A stretch of 33,994 bases of DNA from an uncultured bacterium (GTDB lineage: Bacteria; Acidobacteriota; Thermoanaerobaculia; Multivoradales; JAHEKO01), in contig CAJQNK010000003.1 of assembly GCA_905479655.1 (NCBI GenBank), positions 1 through 33,994 on the forward strand, given 5' to 3'. The first letter of the stretch is position 1. Every line of letters begins with the position of its first letter. The translations under genes were made by a program, and so were the position numbers. Shown piece after piece: positions 15,571-25,436 of this stretch. The notes under the pieces are model-generated. The model did no database searches. It saw only the letters and a list, made by a program, of their open reading frames with translations, and was not told where the DNA came from.

Positions 15571-17376
15571 ATGCGGAGCGCTATCGGCCGGCGAGCAGAC
15601 CGTGGAGATGGGCGGAGGCTCGCCGCGAGTAGACGGGCGGTTCCTCGCCCGGGTCCGAGGCTCGTTCGGGCGCTGGCCCTTCTCCTCGTGGCGCTCGTCT
15701 GCGTCCCGTCCCACGGCGCCACCGAGCAGCCGACGATCGAGCTGGGTTTCGCCGCCCGCGACCGTCTCGGCGCGATCAAGGAGAGCTGGGCCGAGTGGCT
15801 CTCCGCTTACGGTCGCGGCGATGTCGACGGCGCGCGAGTGGCGGTCGACCAGCTTCTGACCCGGGCCGGGGAGGTCGGGGCGACCCGGCTCCCGGACCTG
15901 GCGCGAGCGGCCGGAGTGGCGGCGGTCGAGGCGGCGCGGAACGACAGCCCGGAGGGGGTGACGGCGGCGTTGGAGGCGGCGGAGCGGCTCGATCCCGGTC
16001 GGCCCGAGGCGGCCCGGGCGCGCCTGGTGGTGGCGCGGGAGAGCGGGTCGTGGTTCGAGGTGGTCTACTCCTGGTTCGAGATTCGGCTCGCGGCTCTGCG
16101 GCTGCCCCTCGACCGGCTCCTGTGGTGGAACGACTTCCTGACCTGGGCGCTCCTCCTCCTGCTGGTCGTCGGCGGTCTGTTCTCGTGCGTCGTGGTCGGG
16201 CTCCGGGCCTGGCGCGCCCCGCTCGATCTCGCGCGGATGCTGCATCGCGTGACCCCGGTCGCGGTGGCGTACCCGGCGACGCTCGTGCTCCTCTTCTGGC
16301 CCGTGGCGCTGCCCGGCGGGCCGCTCTGGCTCCTGGCCTGGTGGTCGGCCCTGGCCTGGACCTACGCCTCCCGCGGCGAGCGGGTTCTCCTGATCGTGGC
16401 CTGGCTCGCTGTCGGTGCCGCGCCGATCCTCGTCTCCGCGCAGTCGGAGCGGCTCTCCATGGCTCTGACCCCGCCCGCCCGCGCCCTGGAGAGCCTGGAG
16501 ACGGGTCGCCTGACGGGCTCCCTCTTCAGTGATCTCGAGGTGCTTCGCTCGCTTATCCCAGAGAGTCTCGCCACCCAACATCTCCTCGCCGACGTCCACC
16601 GGCGGTTGGGTCAGTGGCAGCTGGCCGGCCAGCTCTACCGGACCCTCCTCGAACGGGAGCCGGACAACGTCGCGGCGACGATCGATCTCGGCTCCTATCG
16701 CTTCCAGTTCGGCGACATCGAGGGCTCTCGTCGGGAGTTGGAGAGGGCGCTGGCGATCGATCCAGGGAACGCCGCAGCCTACTTCAACCTCAGTCAGGTC
16801 CACTCCGCGGCGTACGACTTCGGTCCGGCCGAGGCCGCGCTGCTGGAGGCCCGGGCGCTGGATCCGGAGCGGGTCTCGGAGTGGGTGCGAGGCGCCCGGG
16901 AGTCGCGCCTCGTCTCCCTCGACGGCGGGCTGGGTCGGATCGAGGAGATCCGCCTGGAGTTGGCCGACGCCTGGCGGGACAGTGGCCTGGTGCGGGCCTG
17001 GCCCGACCTCCTGGTGAGAGCGTTGTCGATCCCCTGGGCGTTGGGGATGATCGCGCTGGCCGCCGGCTTCCACCTGATTCGCGGGAGGACGCCGTCGCCT
17101 CGTCTGCCCAACCCGCCGCCGTGGTGGGAGGAGTGGGGACAGCCGCTCGTCGAGGCCTTCGTCCCGGGTCACCGAAGCCTGGCGTCGGGCCGGGCTGTCC
17201 ACGCCTTCGCGGCTCTGGTCCTGCCGTCCTTCCTGCTGACGTTGCCGGTCATCGACTCGCTGGTCTTCCATCTCCCGTCCGCTGCCGGGCTCTCCCTCCC
17301 GGGTTGGATCGTGGTGGTCGCGGCGCTGGCGCTGTACCTGGGCCTCCGGGTCCGGCGCAGAATGGGGACCGGCTGA
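15571..17376 (+). CDS. TPR-repeat membrane protein
   Basis: A 601-residue protein. An arginine-rich start and a signal-like helix (LVRALALLLVALVCVPSHGA) lead to an N-terminal helical region with one TPR-like unit. A cluster of about four transmembrane helices follows (roughly residues 185-300). Tetratricopeptide repeats come next (about 330-430; VAATIDLGSYRFQFGDIEGSRRELERALAIDP in pieces), and three further hydrophobic segments lie near the C-terminus. No enzyme motif is seen; a scaffold role in the envelope is inferred. The ATG at 15571 is chosen for its signal sequence; GTG 15568 is equally possible. It ends two bases before the DUF4388 gene, so the two are probably co-expressed. Confidence 0.8.
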   Translation: MRSAIGRRADRGDGRRLAASRRAVPRPGPRLVRALALLLVALVCVPSHGATEQPTIELGFAARDRLGAIKESWAEWLSAYGRGDVDGARVAVDQLLTRAGEVGATRLPDLARAAGVAAVEAARNDSPEGVTAALEAAERLDPGRPEAARARLVVARESGSWFEVVYSWFEIRLAALRLPLDRLLWWNDFLTWALLLLLVVGGLFSCVVVGLRAWRAPLDLARMLHRVTPVAVAYPATLVLLFWPVALPGGPLWLLAWWSALAWTYASRGERVLLIVAWLAVGAAPILVSAQSERLSMALTPPARALESLETGRLTGSLFSDLEVLRSLIPESLATQHLLADVHRRLGQWQLAGQLYRTLLEREPDNVAATIDLGSYRFQFGDIEGSRRELERALAIDPGNAAAYFNLSQVHSAAYDFGPAEAALLEARALDPERVSEWVRGARESRLVSLDGGLGRIEEIRLELADAWRDSGLVRAWPDLLVRALSIPWALGMIALAAGFHLIRGRTPSPRLPNPPPWWEEWGQPLVEAFVPGHRSLASGRAVHAFAALVLPSFLLTLPVIDSLVFHLPSAAGLSLPGWIVVVAALALYLGLRVRRRMGTG

Positions 17377-17378
17377 CC

Positions 17379-18686
17379 ATGGCCCTGGAAGGCACCCTCA
17401 CGCGATACCGGATGGCGGAGATCCTCTTCGAGGTCGCTCGTCGCGAGCGAACGGGCATCCTGACGGTTCAGGGCCAGGACGACATCGTGGCGATCTCCTT
17501 CCTGAAGGGGCGCATCGTGGCTGCCGACGCGCTCAACCGAACGGTGGAGGACGGTCTGCGCGACGTCCTGGTGGAGCGGGAGTGGATCACGCTCGAGGAG
17601 TTCTCCGCCCTGGCGTCGGAGCACCAGGCCGGCGGCGGCCGGGTGCTGGATCTGGTCGTGGAGCGCGGCTACCTGGGTCGGGACCGGATGCTCGACGCCC
17701 TCAGGGAGCAGACCTACCGCCTGCTGCTCGAGGTCTTCGCCTGGCGGGGTGGGGACTACAAGTTCTACGGTGGCGACGAGGTCTACTCGGAGGAGGGCCT
17801 GGAGCCCCTCTCGGTCTCCGAGGCGCTGGTCCGGGCCGCCCGGGAGATGGGGTCGGACGGGCCGCTCATCGGTCGAGTCCCGAGTCCCGACACGGTGTAT
17901 CAGAGAGGCTCCAGCGGCTCCGTCTCCCCGCCCTCGGAGTCGGACCTGTCGATCGCCGAGAAGAGCGTGCTCGGTGCGGTCGACGGGCACCGGACGGTGG
18001 CGGAGATCGCCGAAGAGGCCGGGGGCGATCCCCACGAGACGACCCACCTGCTCCACCGGTTGGAGCAGGTGGGACTGATCCGCATTCGCGTCGCCGGTGG
18101 CTCCGTGGCTCGTGCGCCAATCGACTGGGGTCAGTCCGAGGAGCGGTCCGCCGCCCTGCCCGAACCGGTCGCGTCGGGAGCGAGATCGTCCTCGAAGTCG
18201 ATCCTCGCGCGCCGCTTGGCAGCGGTCTTCCCCGGAGTGATGCCCTGGCTCTCCGGTGTCGCGGCGGGCCTGTTCGCCGTGTTCCTGCTCGCCGTGCTGG
18301 TGGTCGAGCCGATGCGCTTCCTCTACCCGTTCCCCTGGGAGCGCGGCGAGCTGAAGGCCGCCGTGGACAGCCGGGGGCGGGGTCTGCTGTTGAAGCTCGA
18401 TGGCGCGATCCGCGCTTTCCAGCTGGTCGAAGGCCGGCCTCCCGGCAGCCTGCTGGAGCTCGAAGAGGCGGGTCTCGTGAAGGCGGACGACTTCTGGGAT
18501 CCGACCACCGGCCGGCGCCTCGTCCTGAGCAGTGGCGAGACCAGCTTCTCGGTGCTCGAGATGGATGGCGGCTCCGGGGACTCGATGTGGGGCACCGGCA
18601 GCTTCACCGGGGACTTCCTCCTCGAGCCCGCTTTCTACGACCGGCCGTCGCTCGGGGATCGGCCGCCGCTGGTCCTCCTGGACTGA
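17379..18686 (+). CDS. DUF4388 (PATAN-type) protein with C-terminal membrane anchor and pseudopilin-like tail
   Basis: A 435-residue protein. The N-terminal DUF4388 domain (about 1-150) begins ALEGTLTRYRMAEILFEVAR, with GILTVQG and FLKGRIVAAD. A second helical wing follows (about 185-240, SVLGAVDGHRTVAEIAEEAG), resembling a winged-helix. One transmembrane helix (about 288-312) is followed by an extracytoplasmic tail of about 115 residues. The tail has LLKLDGAIRAFQLVEGRPPGSL and DFWDPTTGRRLVL, similar in layout to the body of type II/IV pseudopilins. DUF4388 proteins are linked to regulation and gliding in other phyla; a membrane signalling role is inferred. ATG 17379 has GGGGA upstream and starts two bases after the TPR gene. 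Confidence 0.82.
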   Translation: MALEGTLTRYRMAEILFEVARRERTGILTVQGQDDIVAISFLKGRIVAADALNRTVEDGLRDVLVEREWITLEEFSALASEHQAGGGRVLDLVVERGYLGRDRMLDALREQTYRLLLEVFAWRGGDYKFYGGDEVYSEEGLEPLSVSEALVRAAREMGSDGPLIGRVPSPDTVYQRGSSGSVSPPSESDLSIAEKSVLGAVDGHRTVAEIAEEAGGDPHETTHLLHRLEQVGLIRIRVAGGSVARAPIDWGQSEERSAALPEPVASGARSSSKSILARRLAAVFPGVMPWLSGVAAGLFAVFLLAVLVVEPMRFLYPFPWERGELKAAVDSRGRGLLLKLDGAIRAFQLVEGRPPGSLLELEEAGLVKADDFWDPTTGRRLVLSSGETSFSVLEMDGGSGDSMWGTGSFTGDFLLEPAFYDRPSLGDRPPLVLLD

Positions 18687-18867
18687 CCTGCGAGAGCTAC
18701 GGTTTCTAGATTGAGAAGGGCTAGCCTGGTGGAGGAGAAGCGGGACCAGGGCGGCTGGGTACCGCTGATCCTCGGTTCGGCTGGTGGGCGCGTTCGCCGC
18801 ATGCCCTCGGGTTGGGCCACCAGGGAATAAATCTGAGTCGGATTTTGTAAGGTATTGTGTCGAGGGG

Positions 18868-18888
18868 CTTGACAAAGGCCGACTAAGG
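18868..18888 (+). promoter_or_regulatory. HAIR-like HspR operator overlapping the dnaK promoter
   Basis: CTTGACA, seven bases, then ACTAAGG. The HAIR consensus is CTTGAGT-N7-ACTCAAG. Each half matches five of seven positions with the exact spacing. It overlaps the -35 hexamer and spacer, where a repressor would block RNA polymerase, and an hspR gene is at the end of the same operon. The match is imperfect, and half of it is shared with the -35 box, so this is an inference. Confidence 0.4.
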
Positions 18889-18898
18889 TCCGTACGGT
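18869..18898 (+). promoter_or_regulatory. dnaK: dnaK promoter (TTGACA, 18-base spacer, TACGGT)
   Basis: A perfect -35 TTGACA (18869-18874) and a -10-like TACGGT (18893-18898) are separated by 18 bases. Transcription would start near 18905, leaving a leader of about 37 bases with AAGAGGAG (18927-18934) seven bases before the GTG start. The 40 bases upstream (18820-18860) are clearly more AT-rich than the rest of the window and may act as an UP-like region. Confidence 0.6.
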
Positions 18899-18941
18899 TC
18901 CCCGATCGAACAGCCCTGAAACACCCAAGAGGAGTTTTCCA

Positions 18942-20864
<1,923 letters not shown>

Positions 20865-20868
20865 CGCG

Positions 20869-21276
20869 ATGCCGGGTGCGAAGAAGGAGGCGGAGGAACG
20901 GCGCGAGCGCCGCAGCGGGCAGCAGTACGTGATGATCAGTGTCGTCGCCGAGCGCTTCGACATCCATCCGCAGACCCTGCGTCTGTACGAGCGACAGGGT
21001 CTGCTCAAGCCCGCCCGCAGCGCCGGCAACACGCGTCTCTACGACGATCGGGCGATCCGCCGTCTCGAAACGATCCTGACCCTCACCCGCGACCTGGGCG
21101 TGAATCTGGCCGGGGTCGAGGTGGTCCTCGACCTGCAGGAGCGGCTCGAGGACATGCAGGGTGAGATGGATCGGATTCTCGAGGTCTTCGGCCGGGAGCT
21201 GAAGGAGCGGGAGCGGACGGCCAGAACGCGTCACGCCCTCGTGCGCATCCGGTCGGGTCCGCTGAGTCCCCGCTGA
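20869..21276 (+). CDS. hspR: MerR-family heat-shock regulator HspR
   Basis: A 135-residue DNA-binding protein with an N-terminal MerR-type helix-turn-helix (about 22-90). It has the HspR-type [18 protein letters not shown] and [13 protein letters not shown], with [14 protein letters not shown], and a basic helical C-terminus. In actinobacteria and others HspR represses dnaK operons through HAIR sites, with DnaK as co-repressor. Its position as the last gene of the dnaK operon implies autoregulation. ATG 20869 is preferred: it lies four bases after the dnaK stop, and an in-frame upstream ATG at 20827 would lie inside dnaK. A terminator follows at 21317-21354. Confidence 0.88.
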   Translation: MPGAKKEAEERRERRSGQQYVMISVVAERFDIHPQTLRLYERQGLLKPARSAGNTRLYDDRAIRRLETILTLTRDLGVNLAGVEVVLDLQERLEDMQGEMDRILEVFGRELKERERTARTRHALVRIRSGPLSPR

Positions 21277-21316
21277 GCCCCCGCAGAGCTCCCGCAGAGT
21301 TCCGCGCCGCGAAGTC

Positions 21317-21354
21317 GACGACGCCCCGTCCGGGCGGTCGGGGCTCTCGTCTTT
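21317..21354 (+). terminator. Rho-independent terminator after dnaK-hspR
   Basis: Stem GACGA-c-GCCCCG pairs with CGGGGC-tc-TCGTC (11 pairs interrupted by a small internal loop), loop of ten bases, followed by TTTC. It lies 40 bases after the hspR stop and before the next promoter. This is the best intrinsic terminator in the window. Confidence 0.6.
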
Positions 21355-21425
21355 CGGGCGCCCTGAACCCCGGCCGGTGAGCCACTCGCGTTGCCGCCCA
21401 CGCTCCCGCCGGAGCGGCTACGCCG

Positions 21426-21434
21426 TGTTAGCAT
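21426..21434 (+). promoter_or_regulatory. Extended -10 box of the DnaC-like gene (leaderless geometry)
   Basis: TGTTAGCAT (TG-n-TAGCAT) ends seven bases before ATG 21442, with no ribosome binding site between. A leaderless transcript is inferred. Confidence 0.5.
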
Positions 21435-21441
21435 CTCGCGC

Positions 21442-22299
21442 ATGACGGAAGAGCCGGTCGCGCCGAGGGAGCCGTGCCCCGATTGCGGCGGCCGCGGCTG
21501 GGTGGTCGAGGGTGATGACGGCGGCGGACGGGCTCGCCCCTGCGACTGCCGTCGGAAGGATGCCGTGCCCCGGCTCGTGGCCGCGACGAGCCTGCCGCCG
21601 CGCTACGCGGAGTGCTCGCTGGAGAGGTTCGACACCGCCCCGCTGGGCAGCTCGAACCTCGACCTCGTGCGGGCGAAGACGGTGGCCCACCGCTATGTCG
21701 AGAACTTCCTGCTGCCCGACGGAGGCACCTCGGGCAAGGGGTTGCTGTTCGTGGGGCCGCCGGGCGTCGGCAAGACCCACCTCGCGTCGGCCGTGCTCCT
21801 CGAGCTGGTGCGGCGCTACCGGGTCGATGGCCTGTACGTCGACTTCACCTCCCTCATCCACAAGATCCAGTCGACCTTCGACCCGTCCTCGAGGGAGTCG
21901 AAGGGGGACGTGCTCGATCCGGTCCGGAACGCCGAGGTCCTGGTTCTCGACGAGCTGGGAGCCCAGAAGCCGACGGACTGGGCGATGGACACCCTGTACC
22001 TGATCCTGAACCACCGCTACACGCACCGCCTCGCGACACTGTTCACGACGAACTACCGCCTGGAGGCCCGCGTCGCGGCGCCGGCCGCGGACGGGCGGTA
22101 TCGCGACTCCCAGGGCGTGATCGACGAGCCACTCCTGGCGAGCCGGGTGCGGGCCTCCGTCGTGAGTCGCCTCTACGAGATGGCCGCTCAGATCGTCGAG
22201 ATCGAGGCCGAGGACTACCGCCAGGTCCCGAGGCGCCGGCGGGAGCAGCCCCGAGAGCCGTCGCCGCGGAGTGCCTCCCCGCGAGGGGGGAGCTCTTGA
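21442..22299 (+). CDS. DnaC/DnaI-like ATP-binding protein
   Basis: AAA+ ATPase of 285 residues from the group of helicase loaders and IstB-like proteins. An N-terminal zinc-finger-like module (Cys12, Cys15, Cys34, Cys36: CPDCGGRGW...CDC) comes first. Walker A is VGPPGVGKTHLA (104-115) and Walker B LVLDELGAQ (168-175). Sensor I is LFTTNY, and an arginine near SRLYEM completes the set. The C-terminal tail is Arg/Pro/Ser-rich and probably disordered. It is expected to load the replicative helicase or aid another DNA transaction. No IS21 transposase partner is next to it, which argues against IstB. ATG 21442 follows a -10-like box by seven bases. The stop overlaps the TTG of the next gene. Confidence 0.85.
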   Translation: MTEEPVAPREPCPDCGGRGWVVEGDDGGGRARPCDCRRKDAVPRLVAATSLPPRYAECSLERFDTAPLGSSNLDLVRAKTVAHRYVENFLLPDGGTSGKGLLFVGPPGVGKTHLASAVLLELVRRYRVDGLYVDFTSLIHKIQSTFDPSSRESKGDVLDPVRNAEVLVLDELGAQKPTDWAMDTLYLILNHRYTHRLATLFTTNYRLEARVAAPAADGRYRDSQGVIDEPLLASRVRASVVSRLYEMAAQIVEIEAEDYRQVPRRRREQPREPSPRSASPRGGSS

Positions 22300-23267
22300 G
22301 CGACCGGCTCGGCGCGTTCCAGGCGCTGCGACGCGGCTTCGTCAACGTGCGGGCCAACTGGGAGCTCGTTCCCGTCGTCTGGTTCCAGACCCTCGCGATG
22401 ATGGTCATGATGGTCCTGGCCTGCCTGCCGGTCCTGTGGCTCGCCGGGGTGGGCCTCGCCGATCTGCTGGCGGTGTCGGGCGAGCCCGCGGAGCTCGGAG
22501 GTCAGCTCCGGGTCCTCGGCGGCGCCCTCGAGGCCCTCGACGGCCAACTGCTCTCCGCGCCCGTGACCGGCGCGGCCCTCGCCAGTTTCCTGCTCTACCT
22601 GGGCGCGCTGCTCGTCTACTCCTTCTTCCAGGCCGGCATCTACTCCGTCCTGGCGGCGGGGGAGCGCCAGGCCCTGCCGGGTTCGCCGCGGAGCTGGCGC
22701 CTCTTCCGCACCTTCGGGCTCCGCGATCTGAGCGGTTGGGCCGGCCGGCGCCTGTGGCGCTTCTTCGGCCTCCTGGTCCTGGTGTGTCTCACCGGCCTCG
22801 TGCTCTTCGGGCTCCTGGTCCTGGGCTTCGTCGCCATCGCGGGCGTTGGCGAGGGCTGGGGGGCCGGCGCGGGCATCGCCGCGGGCTGCGGCGGGCTCCT
22901 GCCCATGGGCTTCCTCGTCCTGACGTTGGTCCTCTGGTCGCAGCTCGCCTTCGCGGAGGCCGCCCACGAGGGGCAGGGGATGTGGGCGTCGGCGCGACGC
23001 GCCCTGCACGTCCTGGGTCAACGGCTCTCGAGCGTCGTCGGGACGTTCGTGCTCTGGATCCTCCTCCTCGTCGGCGCCGAGCTCGCCTTGCTGCCCGCGA
23101 CCTGGGCCATGGATCTCGAGGGTGGCCTCGGGGTCGGCCTGTTCCTGGCGTTCGTCGGCGTGAACCTGCTGCGTTTGCTCATCTCCACCGTCCTGAACCT
23201 GGTCATGGCCGGGGCGTTCCTCGCGGTCTGCCGCGACGTGCGGAGGCTGGAGGCGCCCTCTCGATGA
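22296..23267 (+). CDS. Polytopic membrane protein of unknown function
   Basis: A 323-residue protein with about six transmembrane helices (around 25-55, 90-115, 150-180, 185-215, 245-270 and 280-310). A short cytosolic start (SDRLGAFQALRRGFVNVRANWELVP) is followed by hydrophobic stretches rich in Leu, Gly and Val. The layout resembles the DUF4013/glycerophosphoryl-diester-phosphodiesterase membrane-domain type, but I cannot name a family with confidence. TTG 22296 is the start: GAGGGGGGAG lies just upstream and the codon overlaps the preceding stop (TTGA). It also overlaps the next start (ATGA), so it sits in a tight three-gene operon with the DnaC-like and SpoIID genes. Confidence 0.75.
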   Translation: MSDRLGAFQALRRGFVNVRANWELVPVVWFQTLAMMVMMVLACLPVLWLAGVGLADLLAVSGEPAELGGQLRVLGGALEALDGQLLSAPVTGAALASFLLYLGALLVYSFFQAGIYSVLAAGERQALPGSPRSWRLFRTFGLRDLSGWAGRRLWRFFGLLVLVCLTGLVLFGLLVLGFVAIAGVGEGWGAGAGIAAGCGGLLPMGFLVLTLVLWSQLAFAEAAHEGQGMWASARRALHVLGQRLSSVVGTFVLWILLLVGAELALLPATWAMDLEGGLGVGLFLAFVGVNLLRLLISTVLNLVMAGAFLAVCRDVRRLEAPSR

Positions 23268-25399
23268 GGGGCCTCGGGCTTGGCGCCCGGGCCCTCCTCC
23301 TCGCCAGCGCGCTCTTCGGCCCCGCCGTGATGGCGACGGTGCCGTCGCCGGCACCGGAGTCGCTGCCCCGGGTGCCTCCGTTCCTGCGGGTCGGCCTGGC
23401 GACCGACCAGGAAGTGGTCGAGCTGGCCTGTTGCGAGCTGGTCGCCGGGCTGCCCGACGGCCCGGTCCGGATGGATCGGGGGCTGGCGGTGCGGCCCGCG
23501 CCCGGCGCCTCGGTGCCGCCGGTCTATCGGCTCCAGGTCGCCGCTCTCAAGGACGAGATCCAGGCGCGGGAGCTGGCCTCGACGTTGGGCCGGGAGGTGA
23601 ACCAGCCGGCCGACGCGGTCTTCGATGCCGGCACCGACCTGTACCGGGTGCGGGTCGGGGCGTGGCGCACCCGCGACGAGGCCAGGAGCGCCCTGGGGCA
23701 GCTCGAGGTCGCGGGGGTCGAGGAATCCTGGGTCGTGAGCGAGGCCGGCCGCCTGGAACAGCCGGCGCTGTCGGTGGAGGCGGCGGGGCGTCGATGGTCC
23801 GTGCCCGGACGTTGGCTCGCGGTGACCAGCCGGAGCGCCGGCGGTCTCGCCTGGAGAGGCAGTCGTCTGCGCGGCAGCCTGCTGGTCTTCCTCAACGACC
23901 GCGGGACTCTCAACGTGGTCAACGCGCTCCCTCTGGAGGCCTACCTGCGGGGCGTGGTGCCGATGGAGCTGGGCCCCGAGGAGTACCCGAGTCTCGAGGC
24001 GCTGAAGGCCCAGACCGTGGCGGCGCGCACCTACACGTTGCGCAACCTCGGTGAGTTCGTCGAGGAGGGCTACGACATCTGCGCCACCCCGAGGTGCCAG
24101 GTGTACGGTGGCGTGGCGGTGGAGCACCCCCTCTCCGATCAGGCGATCGTCGAGACGGCCGGCGAGGTGCTGGCCTGGGGCGGCGAGCTGGTGGATGCGC
24201 TGTACAGCGCCAACTGTGGCGGACACACCGAGGACGTGCGCTACGTCTTCCCGCGCAAGGACGAGCCGTACCTGGAGGGTGTGCCCTGTCTGGAGGCCGG
24301 GACGACCCGGTTGTCGAGCGCGGCCTCGCCCGGCGTCCTCTTCCCGGCCGACGCGCTCGTCTCCCTGGTGGGGCCGATGGGGCCGTCCGGGGTCGAGAGT
24401 CTCGGGCGCCGGGTGCGGGCGCTGGTCGAGAGCCTCGGCCTGCCGGCGCCGGACGACCGCCCCTCGAGCCTCGAGCCCGAGGAGGTCCGCCGCTTCCTCG
24501 CGTCCGTCCTGGACCTGGCCGTCGACCTGCGGCTTCTCACCGGCGACGCGGCCCTCCGGCGTCTCCTGGACTCCCCGTCGGCGGAATGGACGGGGACGGA
24601 GGAGGCGCTCGCCCGGCTCTTCCTGTCGACGGGGGTGGCTGGACCAGGGTCGGAGCCGCTCGACGGGGTGGCGCTGGAGGCTCTGGTCTACGGCCTCGGA
24701 CGGCACATCGGACGCGTCGAGGAGGTGGCGGGTCAGCTCCTGGGCCTGACGGACGGCGGCCTGCTCTTCCGCGATGCGGCGGGGGCTCGGCGCAGCCTGG
24801 CGATCGGCGCGGGCGTCGCGGCCTACGGGACGGAGCGGGGAGGGGCGAGGTCCGGCCCGGTCGACCTGGGCCCGGGCGACCCCGTGCGTCTGCTGGTGCG
24901 GGGCGACGAGGTCCTGGCGCTGGTCCGCGAGCTCCGCGTCCCGGAGCCAGGCCGAGGCGCCCCCCCCCGTCGGGGACCCTGGCGCCGGTTCCGCAGCGAC
25001 GCGGAGCTCGCCAGCCTCGTCTCCAAGCGCTACCCGGGCCTGGAGCTGCGGGGCCTCGAGGTCCTGGATCGAGGGGTGTCCGGCCGCGTGGCGAAGCTGC
25101 GACTGGAGGGTGCCGGCGGCCGCAGCGCCGAGGTGGAGGGGCTGGCCGTCCGCTGGACCCTGGATCTGCCGGACACGTGGTTCGACTTCTCGAGGGTCGA
25201 CGAGGGTTCGCGCCGGGGCTGGTCGTTCCGGGGGCGGGGCTGGGGCCACGGCGTGGGCATGTGCCAGATCGGGGCCGTCGGCATGGGCCTGCGGGGTCTC
25301 GACTACCGGCAGATCCTCGCGCACTACTACGGCGGCGCTCCGGTGGTCGAGCTGAGGCAGACGACGCGGTCGGCCGGCGACCCCCTCACGAGTCCGTGA
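23264..25399 (+). CDS. SpoIID/LytB domain protein with SPOR-like domain and large insertion
   Basis: An exported 711-residue protein. A signal peptide (about 1-25) and a SPOR-like domain (about 86-160; VYRLQVAALKDEIQARELAS) come first. The SpoIID/LytB domain follows: LPLEAYLRGVVPMELGPEEY and ALKAQTVAARTYTL (about 222-265), SANCGGHTEDV (about 314), and the final GWGHGVGMCQIGA (about 658-670). SpoIID enzymes are lytic transglycosylases acting on denuded glycan strands, and SPOR domains bind such glycans, so septal or wall remodelling is inferred. About 220 residues (roughly 350-570) of helical and beta-rich sequence interrupt the domain, making it much longer than usual. A nine-C run sits at 24960-24968 within the open frame. 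ATG 23264 overlaps the previous stop (ATGA). Confidence 0.87.
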   Translation: MRGLGLGARALLLASALFGPAVMATVPSPAPESLPRVPPFLRVGLATDQEVVELACCELVAGLPDGPVRMDRGLAVRPAPGASVPPVYRLQVAALKDEIQARELASTLGREVNQPADAVFDAGTDLYRVRVGAWRTRDEARSALGQLEVAGVEESWVVSEAGRLEQPALSVEAAGRRWSVPGRWLAVTSRSAGGLAWRGSRLRGSLLVFLNDRGTLNVVNALPLEAYLRGVVPMELGPEEYPSLEALKAQTVAARTYTLRNLGEFVEEGYDICATPRCQVYGGVAVEHPLSDQAIVETAGEVLAWGGELVDALYSANCGGHTEDVRYVFPRKDEPYLEGVPCLEAGTTRLSSAASPGVLFPADALVSLVGPMGPSGVESLGRRVRALVESLGLPAPDDRPSSLEPEEVRRFLASVLDLAVDLRLLTGDAALRRLLDSPSAEWTGTEEALARLFLSTGVAGPGSEPLDGVALEALVYGLGRHIGRVEEVAGQLLGLTDGGLLFRDAAGARRSLAIGAGVAAYGTERGGARSGPVDLGPGDPVRLLVRGDEVLALVRELRVPEPGRGAPPRRGPWRRFRSDAELASLVSKRYPGLELRGLEVLDRGVSGRVAKLRLEGAGGRSAEVEGLAVRWTLDLPDTWFDFSRVDEGSRRGWSFRGRGWGHGVGMCQIGAVGMGLRGLDYRQILAHYYGGAPVVELRQTTRSAGDPLTSP

Positions 25400-25422
25400 G
25401 CCGTCGTGCGGACGCGGATTGT

Positions 25423-25430
25423 GGTTCAAT
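25423..25430 (+). promoter_or_regulatory. -10-like box of the microcompartment operon
   Basis: TGGTTCAAT (starting one base earlier at 25422) ends six bases before ATG 25437 with no ribosome binding site, giving a predicted leaderless or near-leaderless transcript. The hexamer TTCAAT is weaker than others in the window. Expression might also come by read-through from the SpoIID gene 37 bases upstream. Confidence 0.35.
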
Positions 25431-25436
25431 GACGCC

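Noticed and set aside
18725..18750. CCTGGT/ACCAGG inverted repeat after the DUF4388 gene
   Set aside because: Only six pairs with a 14-base loop and no T run; too weak for a terminator or riboswitch call.
18836..18884. AGTCGG...CCGACT inverted repeat upstream of dnaK
   Set aside because: Six-base arms with a 37-base spacer are expected by chance; the HAIR-like site nearby is a better operator candidate.
21277..21310. Direct repeat CCCGCAGAG (two copies) after hspR
   Set aside because: Two short copies in a GC-rich gap; no evidence for function.
21442..22299. IS21 IstB transposition helper as an alternative for the DnaC-like gene
   Set aside because: No IstA transposase, terminal repeats or other mobile-element signs are nearby, and the N-terminal cysteine module fits helicase loaders.
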